This document shows positions 31,970 to 43,802 of a stretch of 64,000 bases of DNA, piece after piece. The DNA is taken from positions 2,852,001 to 2,916,000 of the forward strand of contig CM066290.1 in the NCBI GenBank assembly GCA_033816765.1, in the 5' to 3' direction. Both the position numbers and the translations under genes were made by a program. Each line of letters begins with the position of its first letter. The stretch's first letter is position 1. The notes under the pieces were generated by a model that was not told where the DNA came from, did no database searches, and saw nothing but the letters and a program-made list of their open reading frames with translations. The DNA is from Nothopassalora personata (Eukaryota; Ascomycota; Dothideomycetes; Mycosphaerellales; Mycosphaerellaceae).

Positions 31970-32339
31970 GTAGACGTATGTACTACGGGCCCCATTATAA
32001 AACCATCGCTAACCGACCTCTTAGTCCCGGGGGCGCCCTACGCGACCTCTAGCTAGGCTAGCCCCGCGTACGTTAGGCCTCGGCCTCTACTAACTAGCCT
32101 TCGGGCACCCTCGTCTTTCGCGCGGGCCGCGACCGGGCTATTATAGTATGCAGCTATCTCGAAAGGGATCGGGCTCCGCTGCTTTTACGGCGGACGCCGC
32201 TAAAATGAAACGCTTTTAAACTTGCCTATACCTTCTTACCCTCTCTATCTCTTAAAAAGACTCCCTAACCTAAAAGAACGCCTACCTTTTCCTAAACGCC
32301 TATGTCTACGCTAAATCCCTAGTAATCCTTACCTTTTCG

Positions 32340-35300
32340 CCTTTTCCCCCTTCTATTCGTATCCTATGCCTCTTCGGTCCGTTATACGTTATTAGGTTAC
32401 TATATCTCCTCTCGAAGTTATCCGCGGCCGCTGTGTCTGCGAGGTACCCTAATGGTTCCTATGTAGGCTTGTAGTATCCGGTCTATTTCACTAGGACTTC
32501 GCGTACTCGGCCTCTACCTCTAACCTTAGTTCTAGCGTATAGGATCTCTTCTACCTACTACTCTTCGTAAGACTAAATTATAATAAGGTCCGGCTGTTTA
32601 TTATCGATCTCCTATCTAGGCAAGGGGTCTTAGCTTATAGGTCGTAGTAAGTTAGGATAGAAGACCGGGTAGATCCCGTCGGGGATCCTAGATAAGCGTA
32701 TAGACAACGGTAAGATTACTTCTACTACCGTATACTTCGCGTGTCTATAGTCGAGGCTCTTCTTTAGTCGTGTAGTAACATAGTTACGTAGATCTAGCTA
32801 AACTTTATCGCCTATACGATAGATTAGTGCGGGCTTCCTATCCCGGTTAGCGTAGTCCTCCTATTTTTAGGCGGCTTCCGCTATGCTCGCCTAACATGGG
32901 TCCGTAATCTTTTACATCCTTTCTACGAATAGCGTTGCCCGTTACGCGGCGTCTAACTAAGAGGTCTCTAGATCCGGTTGTAACTAAACGGGTAATAGCG
33001 CCTCGTATCCGTGTACCGCGAAGAAGGGGCTTATTCCTAGCCTAGCGTAATACCGCGCGTTTAGAGTAAGTTGCGCCGTAGGGAGCTAGCGTTTCTAGTC
33101 GGACTACTTATAGTTAATATAGTTACGAAGGTAAGCCTAGACTTCCTAGTTTAACCGTTCCGGGCCTCCGTCGGTTTATAGGTGGTAGGCGGAGCTAAGC
33201 CTCTATTTTACACCGGTTAAACGATAGAAGGTCCTCTAGAAGGTACTCGTCTAGTTAGTACCCCGGTTACTCGTAATAGCTTAAGGGAGGCTATAGTATC
33301 TTACCTAGTAGTCTAAGAATCTTTTAGCGTAGTCCTCGGCTTTTATAGTAGGCATCGCTTCTAAAACGACGGTCTTACTTAGTCGATCCTTAATTACCTA
33401 GAGGCAAGTGTTTCCTTACGACTCGGGCATGTCCGTTATAAAATCTATCGAGATCTCCTAGAAGAATCGGTCGGGACCGGCAAGGGTTGTAGGAGGCCGT
33501 GTTTTTATTCCCTCTACACCTTATTCCTACCGTAGTGGTTACAGTTCCTTAAGAACTGCCTTACGTACTTAGACTATAGGGGCTAGTAGAAGTTACGACT
33601 TAGTATCGATACTATAGAGTCCCGGCTAGGGTGGCCGTACACCGGTGAATCGTGTACGGATTGGATTAGCTTAGTTCGAAGGGTGTCGTTCTATAGAATC
33701 GCTATGTCCGCTTCCTTATAGTCGGACTCCGTAGAACTAGGAGCTCTAGGTACCTAAATCCTACCGCGGTAGCGAAGATACCCGTTACGGTCGATACTAT
33801 AGTTACCTACTTACACCTTAAGTTTTACCTCGCTAGGAAGTGAACGCGCTCCTACCTTAATCGCGCGGTGTACCGCTTAGAACGTGCTATCCTTCTCGAT
33901 AGTTCTTTCCTAGAGGTCGTTTAGCTCTTAGTCTTAGAAGGGTCCCTATGGTGCGCCCGGTGAATCCGCCTCTTCTATAGCGGATAGTCCTTCGAACTAC
34001 GTAGCTAAGATTCGTACTAACGAAACCTTTATAGTCGAGCTAGCGTCTACTACCTTCGAGCCCGGCTAATTCTTTACGATGTCCGGTTTAAGAAATCTAC
34101 GATACCGTAATAACTTGTCGTCCTACCTAAGCGTGTCCTACTCCCTTCGAGAAAGGGCATCCGGTACAATCGCCTCGGTGCCCGGCCTATACACTAGTGA
34201 AAACTAGAACTTTATAACTTCCTTAACCTACCGGATCTACCGTTCGGGGAGCTGTCTCTTCGTTATAAAGTATTCTAGGTTCTTGTAGTCCGTCTAGATT
34301 GTAAAGGGCCTATATGTTTTTAACTTAGGAGCCTATTCCTTAAGATAGGACACTACCGCGAGCATCTCCTTATTGTGAATGTCGTAGTTAATCTTAGCCT
34401 TATTAAGCTTCTTCGAGTAGAATCCTACTAGTTTTACGACTCCGTCCTTTTCTTATAGGAGGGCGCCTCTAAGCGTAAAGCCGCTGTAGTCCGTCTCTAA
34501 AAAGGTGGGGAGCTCCGGGTTCTAGTAGGCTAAAACTGGTACTTTATAGTACTTATCCTTTAGGGACTTAAACGCATTGACCTAACGATCTCCCTAGGAA
34601 AACACCTTATTCTTACCGGTTAGCGACGTTAAGGGCTCGGCGAGCTTCGAATAGGTTAGAATAAACATCCGGTAGTAGTTCGCGAAGCCTAAGAAACGCC
34701 GCACTTCCTTCTAGGTAACTAGTGCCTTCTAGTCCTTTACTACTACTACCTTCTCGGGGTCGGGTCCTACTCCTATCCCGTCGGCATGTATAATAAACCC
34801 GAGGTACTTAACCTTCTTCTATACGAACTTACACTTCCCTAGATCTAGGAAAAGACCTCCGTCCTAAAGCTTCTAGAGCACGATACGAACCTTCTAGAAA
34901 TAGTCCTCTTTTGTCCCGTCGGAGTAAATAACGACGTCGTTAGCGTAGGCCGAGGTAAAGTCGTCTAGGTAGTCCCGTAATAAACTGTTAATATACCGCT
35001 AGAATGTTGTAGGGGCCCCGGATAAACCGAACGGACATACTAGCTACTCCTATAGACCGAATCTAGTTCGAAAAGCCGTCTTATACTCTTCGCCTCAAGC
35101 TATCCGAAGGTAGTAGAATGCGGCAATAACGTTAACCTTCGTAATCTATCTAGCGCCCGTTAGGTTCCGAATGGTTTCCGGGATTAATAGTAGCGGATAA
35201 CGGTCCTACTTAGTGATCGAGTTTAATGCTCTATAATTATAGTAGAACCTAAGTCCTCCCCCGGGCTTCTTTACGAACAAGACGGGAGCCGCCGCTTCTA

Positions 35301-37270
35301 AGGTAGAAGGGCGAATATAACCCTTACGCTATAGTTCCGTTAGTAACTTCCGGAGGATAAGTAGCTCGTCTTTAGACATGCTGTAGAGCGGTCCCTAGGG
35401 CAATGGTTCCGGGCTTCCGTCGGCTTTCGTCCGTATCTCGATCTTATAGTTAAGGTCGCCGCGGTACGGAGCTAGTTTATTAGCTTCCCTAGTAGAAAAC
35501 AGCGGTAATATATCCTAAAGTTCTAGAGGCAAGCCCTTCTTAAGTTCCTCTCGCGTAGGCGGCTCCTTCTTACTAAGGGCTTTCTTAATATCTTCTACGG
35601 TTGCCGCGGCAATCGTAGCAAAACACTTACCCGACTCGTGTTCTTCGTAGTTACGTCCTTCGGGTACCTATTTCTTTACTAAGCTATAGTAGTACCGGCG
35701 CTTTTTAGGCGCAGTCCGGATCTAGTTATGCGCCTTCTACGGATTCCCTAGGATTATAGGGAAGTCTAGATTAGGCACGACGTAAGCATAAACTACCTAG
35801 TAGATCCCGGTAGTTTCTATGCGGAAGGCGACTACTCCTTCGATCGAGTTCCGCATCGCCTTCGTAAATCCTATAGCCTTACGGCTCTCGTTACTAACAT
35901 ACGTAAGACCGAGGCCTTTCGCTAGGTCTCCGTTAATTATAGCGTAGCACATATATCCTTTATCGATAAGGGTAAACGTTCCGTAACTTTCGTTTAGGAG
36001 TACGTCGGTATATACAAGATTCCTATTTATAGAACTCTTAACTGCGTTCTACCCCTTTACTAGTACTTTATTATCTCCTAGTTCTAGCTTTCGACTAGGA
36101 GCTAGTCTTTTCCTATCTCTTTGGGATCCGACTTAAACCTATCGTCCTCTAGGATCGGCGCGACCGAGGCCGCATTAATCCTAGTAGGATTAACTGCTAC
36201 GGCGTACGGGCATTCCTTTACTCGATGTCCGCTCGCTCTATAGCGGAAGTAGAGCTATTCTTAGCGCCTACGATCCCTCTCCGCGGTATCTACCTATTTT
36301 ACTCTCTACCTCCCTTTATCCTCCTTCCGATCTCTACGACTTCTAGAGCGGCCTCCGCTTATCCGGGTTAGTGCTATAATAGTGTTACTATCGGCATTAA
36401 CCTAGCTACTAGCCGCTCTCGTAAAAGAACGGGTAGTAACTATAGCGGTCGTACTAGAGTCCTTATTATTGTCCTTCTACCTCTTATAGGCTATTTTAAA
36501 CTAGTCCGTGTCCTCGAGGTTAGTTATAATCCGTTCGACCTCCCCCGTAAACTCGTAGTAGTCCTCCTTCTTCAGTATAGCCGCCGTGTATATCCGAACG
36601 GGGTTCGAGAAGGTGTTACATAAGTAACTAATCTTCGCGTCGTCGCTCTAGTTCTCTCCGCCGGCCCTTAGTAGGAGTCCGTCGAATTTCATCTAGTAAT
36701 CGTGCTAAGGTTAACCGTTCGTATGTTTAATCTTAGTGAGCTACTCTAGGGCCTTAGCGCGCTCGTTGCTATTACCGAAGACTTTCTCGAGTTACGTAAA
36801 GAACGTAACGGGGTCCTTCCTAAGTTCGCCGTCTCCCTTGTCCTAGAAGTGCCGCATCCTAGTACGCTCTCTCGCTAGTAAGGTGTCGTTAATCGTATCC
36901 TAGTAATACTCCTTAGAGAGCGTCGGTTTTAGGGCGGATCGCACCCTAAAAGAGCTCTTTAACCTTAAGAAGTAATCGCGGAATGTCTCTACCTTACCGT
37001 CCTAGGAAGGGGGGTTCTAACCTCTAGGACCCGACGGTTCTTCTCCGGTACGCGGCGAGGGCGCGGCGGCGTTTAGCGTCTATAGTAGCTGTCTCATTAG
37101 GTTACTAGTAGTCGTCTTATTATGAACTAGTAGCGAGACTATAGGTGTTAACTAACGTCGAGCGTCTTCCGATTCTTTTAAAGCGGCGCGCGTTGTAATT
37201 AACTCGGCTTATATCTCTTCCTGTCGCTAGTACAGTTACTAAAGTATAAGTTGGAAGTTTTTATTCGGGG
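32340..37270 (-). pseudogene. gag-pol-chromodomain remnant of Gypsy B
   Basis: This is the reverse complement of the element A coding region with the same RIP-type stops. From right to left: gag, protease, reverse transcriptase (about 35500-34700), RNase H, integrase and chromodomain (about 32420-32550). The catalytic Asp to Asn change is also present (near 34937-34950). A and B share most mutated positions but differ at others. Confidence 0.8.
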
Positions 37271-37365
37271 CACTAGTCCCGGGGTTCTCGCTACCCGGCG
37301 ACGTTATTACGTATCCCGTCTCTTTAATAGTAGGTGCCTAGCTAATTCGAATAGATCGAACTTAA

Positions 37366-37527
37366 TGTCACGGGTAAACGACGTATACACTAAAGTTCTG
37401 TAAAGTTTGTAATAAGTTCGATATAGAAGAAAGGGGAAGTTACACGCTGTCCGAAGAAAAGGTGTCGGAAAGTAATCCGAACGTATAGGCGTAGCCTATG
37501 CTAAGAAACAGGGGCCCGCCCCTTACA
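37366..37527 (-). repeat. 5' LTR of Gypsy element B
   Basis: Reverse complement of 668-829, with intact TG/CA ends (TGTCACGGG to CCCCTTACA on the plus strand). It is followed by the ATACC target duplication. Confidence 0.85.
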
Positions 37528-37532
37528 ATACC

Positions 37533-38030
37533 TATAACCTTATAGTCGTAAATAAACTAATTCTTACCTTCTATAAGAGCGATGTCCTATACTTTATACC
37601 TTACCTAACCTAACTAAAAGGTATAGTATAGTATCTATAGTTACTAACCGCGGATAGTACGGGTATATAACCCTTAACTAATGTTACGTAACCCGAGCCC
37701 GTTACGTAATCTCCTTATAGCTATTGCGCGCGTTATAATCGGGCTCTATAGTATATATAGAATATAATAAGGGGGAAGATTTAGAACTATAAGGGAACGT
37801 TATAATGTCGTAATATATAGTACGCCTACGACCTCGTAGTTATAGATAAACTAAATCTTACCTTCTTCTATAGACGCGTTACGCGTTACTTTATGTACAT
37901 ATACGCGTTACGTACGGCTTACTAAGTCGGGCGTAGCCGCATCTTATATATAAGGGTTAGCTATAGGCTACCTATATAATTATATAGAAATTAGCTTATT
38001 TACCTATAAGCCGTATAAGCTAAGGGTGCG
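37533..38030. repeat. RIP-degraded repeat shared with 14870-15130
   Basis: About 37738-37980 matches 14870-15130 in direct orientation (for example ACGCGTTACGT and AAGGGTTAGCTATAGGCT). There is no open frame. Family unknown. Confidence 0.5.
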
Positions 38031-38150
38031 TGTTACGATCTAGTATAATTAGACTTAAAGCTTAAGATCTACTTACGTAATTAGATTAGTTATTTACTTA
38101 TATCTATTCTTTTAAAGTATATATAGTCTTAGATAGATATATATAATACA
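38031..38150 (+). repeat. Putative LTR, Copia-like, first copy
   Basis: It begins TGTTACGATC, ends AATACA and is preceded by AAGCTAAGGG. The same arrangement recurs at 38655-38793. About 55 bp before the LTR are also shared between the copies, so both are preceded by the same internal 3' end. RIP-degraded. Confidence 0.5.
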
Positions 38151-38654
38151 CTATCTACTTTAAACCGGACCTTTAACTACTTAATATATAAGCCTAAGTA
38201 AGTGAATAATTAAATTAAATAATTAGCCTACTAACTAATACCTATTACACGTTATAGCCTTATGTATTAACCAGTAGATAGAGTAGTTATACGCTAAAGT
38301 AATTGGTATAATAAGACTACTTTAGCTATCCTACTAATACCTTATACTAATTATAACCTAATATGTAGATTAATTATATATAATATAAGGACTTAGTAAG
38401 GATAGAGAGTAGATAAGAGAGTAAGGTTTAGTAGCCTTACCTAAATATATCTAAACTTATGCTAGACTAGTAGCCTACTATATAGCTTATAATAAAGCTA
38501 AAGTAAGATATAGTAAAAGGGTACTAACTTTATAAGGGTAGGTAATAAATAGATAGGGGAAGAGGATAGCCTAAGGTGTATATAAGCTAAGGGATTATAT
38601 AATTATATAGTAAATTAGCTTATTTACCTATAACGCGCATAAGCTAAGGGGGTA
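38151..38654. repeat. RIP-degraded internal sequence between two LTR-like units
   Basis: AT-rich with no open frame. The last 60 bp repeat the sequence in front of 38031. It is probably a 3' internal fragment of a Copia-like element, but no domain was clear enough to name. Confidence 0.4.
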
Positions 38655-38793
38655 TGTTATAATCTAAGTGCAATTAGGCTTTAGTTTATTAAACCTTAGG
38701 CATTAACTACTAAAAGGTAGGTAGCTTTAATTAGTTCTCTATAGCCTTTTCATTTATAGCAATCTTTAGTCTTAGACAGACACATACAATACA
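38655..38793 (+). repeat. Putative LTR, Copia-like, second copy, at the island edge
   Basis: It begins TGTTATAATC after AAGCTAAGGGGGTA and ends ACAATACA. Directly after it the composition switches to normal, with abundant CpA and TpG. This marks the right edge of the RIP-affected island. Confidence 0.5.
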
Positions 38794-39163
38794 CTACTAG
38801 CTTATTAAATACCCAATACATGAGCCCAAAACCAATTTTCAATTCAATAAAACAATCAGCTTGTCATAACGCGATACTATTTGCTCATAGACCTGCTGCG
38901 CGAATTAAGTCTCGTCCCGCCATCTTTCTCTCTAGGCTAACGCCTAGAGCCCAATGAATGCCCGCAGCGAGTCTGAGCCTGCTGTGGTAAACGAGCAATG
39001 CACATGTTCCAGCGTACCGGAAACACGACAGCGTTCGCACATGCAAGCCATGAGCGTCCCGGCTTTGCTTGAGTAGAGTGTCGACTAGAATGCATACAAG
39101 CGTGGTGGTATCCGAGAGATGACCTGCCGACTGTATGCACTCCACGTCCACATGGTATGATAC
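38794..39163. other. Intergenic, first unmutated host sequence
   Basis: Composition is normal. Short frames on the minus strand have no recognisable content. It probably includes the 3' untranslated region of the next gene. Confidence 0.5.
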
Positions 39164-39688
39164 CTACATCCTCTCCCTCGCCTTCTCCAGAATTCTAGCA
39201 TGACTCTCCTTCCTTGTATTAACCATCGTTTTCTCCACAAAGCCCTTCAGCAACAAATTGCAACTACTATCAATGCTCTCCTCCAGCACCCACCCGCTAC
39301 CAATACCTTCTTCGCCCGACACTTCTTTCACCCGATATGTCGCCTGGCTGGTGAGGCCCATCGGCGCCTGGATCCACGTGACGACCCCATCCGGCTGGTT
39401 CTCGAACGCGCATTTGAACGAAATCTCATGCTTCCACAATCCACCCGGTAGAATATCAATGTTCTCCCATACGTCGTAGTGGACCTTATCCGAGAGGCTT
39501 GGATTTGTTGCCCCGGGTATGTTGTGTGGTTCTACTGTGCTGGGTTCTCGGGCGGCTTCCTCATAGCGGGTCACAATGGGTGACATTGTGATGAGGAAGC
39601 CATGGTCGTGGAGAATGCTGATTACGGCCTTTGGGTCTATATCACTTGGAATGGGGTCCGAGATGTCGTTGTGCCAAGTCTTGGTCAT
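39164..39688 (-). CDS. DUF7053-like protein (SRPBCC-type fold expected)
   Basis: This is a single-exon ORF of 174 codons with an ATG at 39688. The pattern matches what I remember of the fungal DUF7053 family. It has an early AVISILHDHGFLI block (about residues 22-34), a DVWENIDILPGGLWKHEISF block (about 73-92), an APMGL core near 107-111, and a GWVLEESIDSSCNLLLKGFVE-like helix region (about 131-151). Members are small ligand-binding-like proteins of unknown role. There is no signal peptide or membrane segment. It is the first gene beside the transposon island and appears intact, with no RIP-type stops. The family assignment is from memory. Confidence 0.7.
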   Translation of the reverse strand: MTKTWHNDISDPIPSDIDPKAVISILHDHGFLITMSPIVTRYEEAAREPSTVEPHNIPGATNPSLSDKVHYDVWENIDILPGGLWKHEISFKCAFENQPDGVVTWIQAPMGLTSQATYRVKEVSGEEGIGSGWVLEESIDSSCNLLLKGFVEKTMVNTRKESHARILEKARERM

Positions 39689-40754
39689 GGTGAGGCCTCA
39701 CGAGGTAAGAACTTCGACGGCCACTTCTGCTGCAGGAATTCGGAAGCTGTAAAGAGTAAGGGTTCCAAAGGACCTCACAGACAGGCTGGTAATTTATGTG
39801 CTGCGGATATCTGACGTTCCGTCTTCTGCATTTGTCGGTCTGCTGCTCTAGTCACGCCGTGTAGCAGCATGTGCATTAGTCAAGCTTCTTTCTCGGGCGG
39901 GTGGGCTTCTGAAACACGCAGACGAGCGAGTTCAAGACAAGATATTTCTTGCGAACATGACCAAGTGATGCTGTTCTGAGCTACGAGTGATCTGCGCGGT
40001 GACGTCCGAGGCGTCGAAGTCCAAATCCGGATGCTGCGGCGAAAAGATAATCCACTGCGGTCGTTGTCACACAGTACTAGGAGTACGACCTCACTAGGTG
40101 GCCTTTCCCTTCGTCCTACATCCGCAGAGGCTGATCAATTAGACTCAGGACATTCTGTGCAGGGAGACAGATCGGCGAGATGTCAACGCTGCTCTTGTAG
40201 TTCCTGAGCGAAATAATGCCCCAAGCCCTTTGGACTCCGGCTGGATTTGTGCCTCTGACTTGTTGATGGCGTTGAGGTTTGACCTTGGATGTTTTCATCT
40301 CATGGATACTGTCGACAGCAGATATGTAGCCCCCCATCGCCGAACTGGTACTGGACATAGTTCACAGCGAGCGGCTCCAACCCCAGGGTCTTGGAATGGC
40401 CGACATATCCTGCACTGCCAGACCTTGGTGGATTTGTCGTGACGCGTACCCCAACTGTCGAAGCGGTCGTTGATCTGCAAGCCAGAAATGCAGTCATACC
40501 TGCAAAGTCGATGTTGGAGTGGAGATCAGGGGGGAGCAGAAGTCGATAGCAAGTGTGAAGCAGGAGCTTTGATTGCGTGTCACTTCCGTGCTCTGGTCGC
40601 GTCCTGACGCGTATCCAGATCGTTCTTTGTCGCTCCTCAACCATACATGTACATATATACACACAGCCTCTGCAGACATGGCCACCAGCGTGAGACGGCG
40701 CCCGAGCATCTCCAGTGGGCTAGTATTTTGTCTCACACTTATGCAGAGCATTTG
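39689..40754. other. Intergenic, no gene supported
   Basis: Several overlapping short frames exist on both strands (60-120 codons), but none has conserved features or a sensible gene structure. It may contain the promoter of the DUF7053-like gene and decayed sequence upstream of the tandem copies. Confidence 0.4.
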
Positions 40755-41300
40755 CTAACAGAGCTGCAAACATGCTAGCACCGGCAGCTGCGCCCACGAA
40801 ACGCTCCAAGACTCTTGCCTGTCCCTGATCAGCGCTCGCCACTCAAAACAAACCGACACCGCACACTGCTTGCTAATCTTGACAGGACAATTGACGTGCA
40901 TATAGTTTATCAGAGTTCTTATGTCCTCGCTGCGTTTACCCATTCTGTTCCACAGGTCCACATCTTCCAATCGGAATTCGAAAACTCATCTGTCGTCAGA
41001 CCTTCGAAGTACCTCATCTGCCCAGCGAGGTATACCATCGTAAGCTGCAAAATCGCCATGTAAACCAGAATAGGCGTAGTTTGGCGCGATGTTGGTTGTC
41101 CCGAAGGAGAGGCTGGGGTCGAATTGTTTAGTGTCTGAGCAGAAGGATATCAGCTATAATTGTAGTAGCACGTGTTGAAGCGGCGTCGCCGGAGGCTTGG
41201 CCTCAAACTTAGCACGAAGGCTCGAAACAGAGACCATCCCTTCGATGTCATGGCACTTATTGATTATCTCGAAGAAGCGGTAAATGACATTGGAGCAGTG
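40755..41300 (-). pseudogene. Decayed small gene, tandem copy 1
   Basis: On the minus strand, fragments in different frames read NIAPNYAYSGLHGDF (about 41085-41045) and then INYMHVNCP (about 40900). The same order occurs in copy 3 at 42853-43500. Frameshifts separate the fragments. The fold may be a small SnoaL/NTF2-like domain, but this is only an impression. Confidence 0.5.
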
Positions 41301-42116
41301 TTGACGGAAGTCTTCGCGGGAGTCAGGGCAGATGGAGCTGGGGAATTGGATGTTCGGGCGATGTTGACTGGATTATTACTGTCTGTGCTGCATCTTGACC
41401 TCATGTCTGCTACTTTTCATGCATGCCACGCTCAAGAGCAGGTCGCTGATGAGGTGCGGTATATGCTCGGAGATAGCCTATATGATGAAGTTTATCCTCC
41501 TTGCTTATCTCTAGCCAATTTAGGGAAGCATCGACGGATAGTCCGAGGTGGAATGCGAGGTCGGACTGATCATCTGGGACATTCGTGATATTATTTCGTT
41601 TTCAATGCCATACATTACTGCAGTTGGTCTCTGGGAACTGGTCAAAAGGCTACTTGCCGCTTTGGTAAGCTGACGACGCCTGGATCACTTGACTGGGAAA
41701 GCGACATAGATTAGTCCTCGCATAGCACGTCACGGCTCCCTCGCGTGTAATGCCACGGTCATGGCCACTCGGCTACGCTCTAGCATGCTCGAACCAAGGC
41801 ACTTGTCTTGACAACGAGACTAAGCGCTCGCCAGCGGCAAGGGAATTTCTCGCTCGACACGATAACCGTGGTAGCCCGGCGAAGACATATTGGCATTCCC
41901 TCAACTTGCGGCTCCATCGCTTTCATGTCGTATGTTGTGATCATTTGGCCAGTTCTGTGGGAGCCTTGTGAATAAAGTCAAGTCTCTGAGATGGTCTAGA
42001 CCCACAACAAGAGCTCCTGAAGCCATTTGCGACGACGACTCGTCTCCTGTCGACAACAGTGAAGCTCAGCTTTCGGCCGGGGACGAGAACACCCGCGACA
42101 GTCCTAATACTGTGCG

Positions 42117-42620
42117 TCACCAACCTGCCCTCCACCCACCTCCACTGGACCTCCGCAGCATCCGGTTTCCTGATTCCCCTTGAACATTTACATGAGTATA
42201 GTTCATCAGAATACTAGCCCGCTTTCTCCTCATATCTACCTGCGTCTCAAGATCGCCAACCTCAAATCGAAAGTCCGGAAAAACATCTGTCATGCAGTGC
42301 TGGAAGTTCTCCAAATACTCTGCGAGGCCGACAGCATGCTCAGTACTATTCGAGGGGTCAATTCTGAAGTCCGGGGACGAATCGAAGGACCGAAACGGGC
42401 ATGAAGGGGGGGGGTTGGCGGTCGCTCATCAATCAACAGGCAGCGCGCATGATATCGAAGCACTGTTGGGGGATGATTGAGTGAGGGGGGTGGGGTTCAA
42501 TGAGAGCATGGCGAGCCGCATAGACTTCCTTCGTATTGTCTGGAGGAGGACTCGGAGCCATGTTTCCCTGTTGCGAGGTGCGAGTGCGCGGGTTGTAATG
42601 AGAGGCCGTTGCTTCACAGG
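42117..42620 (-). pseudogene. Decayed small gene, tandem copy 2
   Basis: The minus strand shows FPDFRFEVGDLE (about 42275-42240) and MNYTHVNVQ (about 42200-42175), equivalent to FPKFRLEP and LNYCQVNCP in copy 3. A CAACAGTGCTTCGATAT block near 42465 matches CAACAGTGCTCTCAGGT near 43450. The NIAPNY segment seen in the other copies was not found. Confidence 0.45.
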
Positions 42621-42852
42621 TCCTGGAGTAGTGGTACCTATAAGAGAGCTTCAGCTATAATTCCAAAGAGCTTGCTCTCAGCCGAGCTTCGGCTGTTGTC
42701 TTATCCGAGTTGGCCCGCCGGCCTTGATGTCTCAACACCGCAAGTTCGCAGTAACGATCGATGCGATGCGGTCGGTCCTGCGAGGAGTTTGCATTTCCCA
42801 AGGGACAAGGAATGGGGGTATTCTTTGATCTTATTCCTCCTTAAACCTCACC

Positions 42853-43500
42853 TCATCCACCTCCAGCCACAGTCCTACACTCCCAAATACACAGCCTCCC
42901 GATTCTCTCGACCTCCTCATCCTTATCCCCATCCCCCTCCTCCTCAGGAGGCAGCATCCTCATCCACCTAAATTCCGCCGCACTCTTCTTCACCACACCC
43001 TCCGGACAATTCACCTGACAATAATTCAAAACACTCCTCACGACCGCTTCCCCCTTAGCATTCAAGGACTAATCTCTGTCCACATTCCGAGCGGCTCCAA
43101 CCGAAACTTCGGAAACACTTTCCAGAAATCGCTGAACATCGCCAACTGTGCCGCCAGGTCAACAGCCACGTCCCCGAAATCGCCGTGAAGACCTGAGTAA
43201 GAGTAATTTGGCGCGATGTGCTCGGTCCAGAAGGGGTGTGATGTGTTGTATTGGCGGGTGTCTGAAGGGGAAGTGGTTTGATGTGTTAGCCTGTTGAACC
43301 ATGTCCAGTCTGCAATGACGTTGAGGTGTTGCTCTGGAAAACGTGATGGGGCCGGACTGGGACTGGCGACCTCGGGACCATTGTAATATTATCCTAGCCC
43401 CACTTCCTAATCATTTCGATGAATTCGTGCACGACCTGAGAGCACTGTTGGCGGATCGTCTCGTGGTCGATCAAATCACTTGTCGGAGCACGTTCAGGGG
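42853..43500 (-). pseudogene. Decayed small gene, tandem copy 3 (best preserved)
   Basis: Minus-strand fragments are, in order, a helix-like start near 43470-43400, the block FWTEHIAPNYSYSGLHGDFG near 43230-43180, FPKFRLEP near 43110, and after a frameshift or stop near 43068 the C-terminal block LNYCQVNCPEGVVKKSAAEF. The last 70 codons (43065-42853) form an open frame that begins with a non-ATG codon. Loss of the frame suggests a pseudogene, though an unusual intron could also explain one break. Confidence 0.5.
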
Positions 43501-43802
43501 ATGTTCAGGACATCTTTGATGCTACCTGGGAAGGTTTCTGCGTCCCTCTCGATGGTTTGAGCGGCAACAGGGCTCGAATGTCTAGACGTTAGCAGTGGCG
43601 CTGCAGAAGAGGAGCTGAGATGACGAGTAGGCATGTGGAGGAGTCGCCCAAAACTATGGGTCGACTTCAGCTACTCGCTTATGCATGGAGTATTATTGTG
43701 CTTTTAGCCACCTTCGGCCATATTAACCGGTATGCCGAGATGGGGCCGGAACAGTCGCCGCCCTTGGTCTGTTCGTATGACATTCTCGCATCGCCGTCGA
43801 GA

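Larger units (their letters stand above)
15568..37527 (-). mobile_element. Gypsy element B (inverted copy of A), split by a nested Gypsy
   Basis: The minus-strand copy of the element A family is bounded by LTRs at 37366-37527 (5') and 15568-15729 (3'). A perfect 5-bp target duplication, ATACC, lies at 15563-15567 and 37528-37532. Its internal sequence is interrupted between 16793 and 31970 by the large Gypsy element. Removing that insertion restores collinearity with A: the sequence at about 6180-6245 of A continues across the break. Coding parts are broken by RIP-type stops as in A. Element B therefore inserted before the large element. Confidence 0.85.

Noticed and set aside
41172..41588. 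138-codon plus-strand ORF
   Set aside because: It lies opposite a decayed minus-strand gene copy and has no recognisable domain or splice context.
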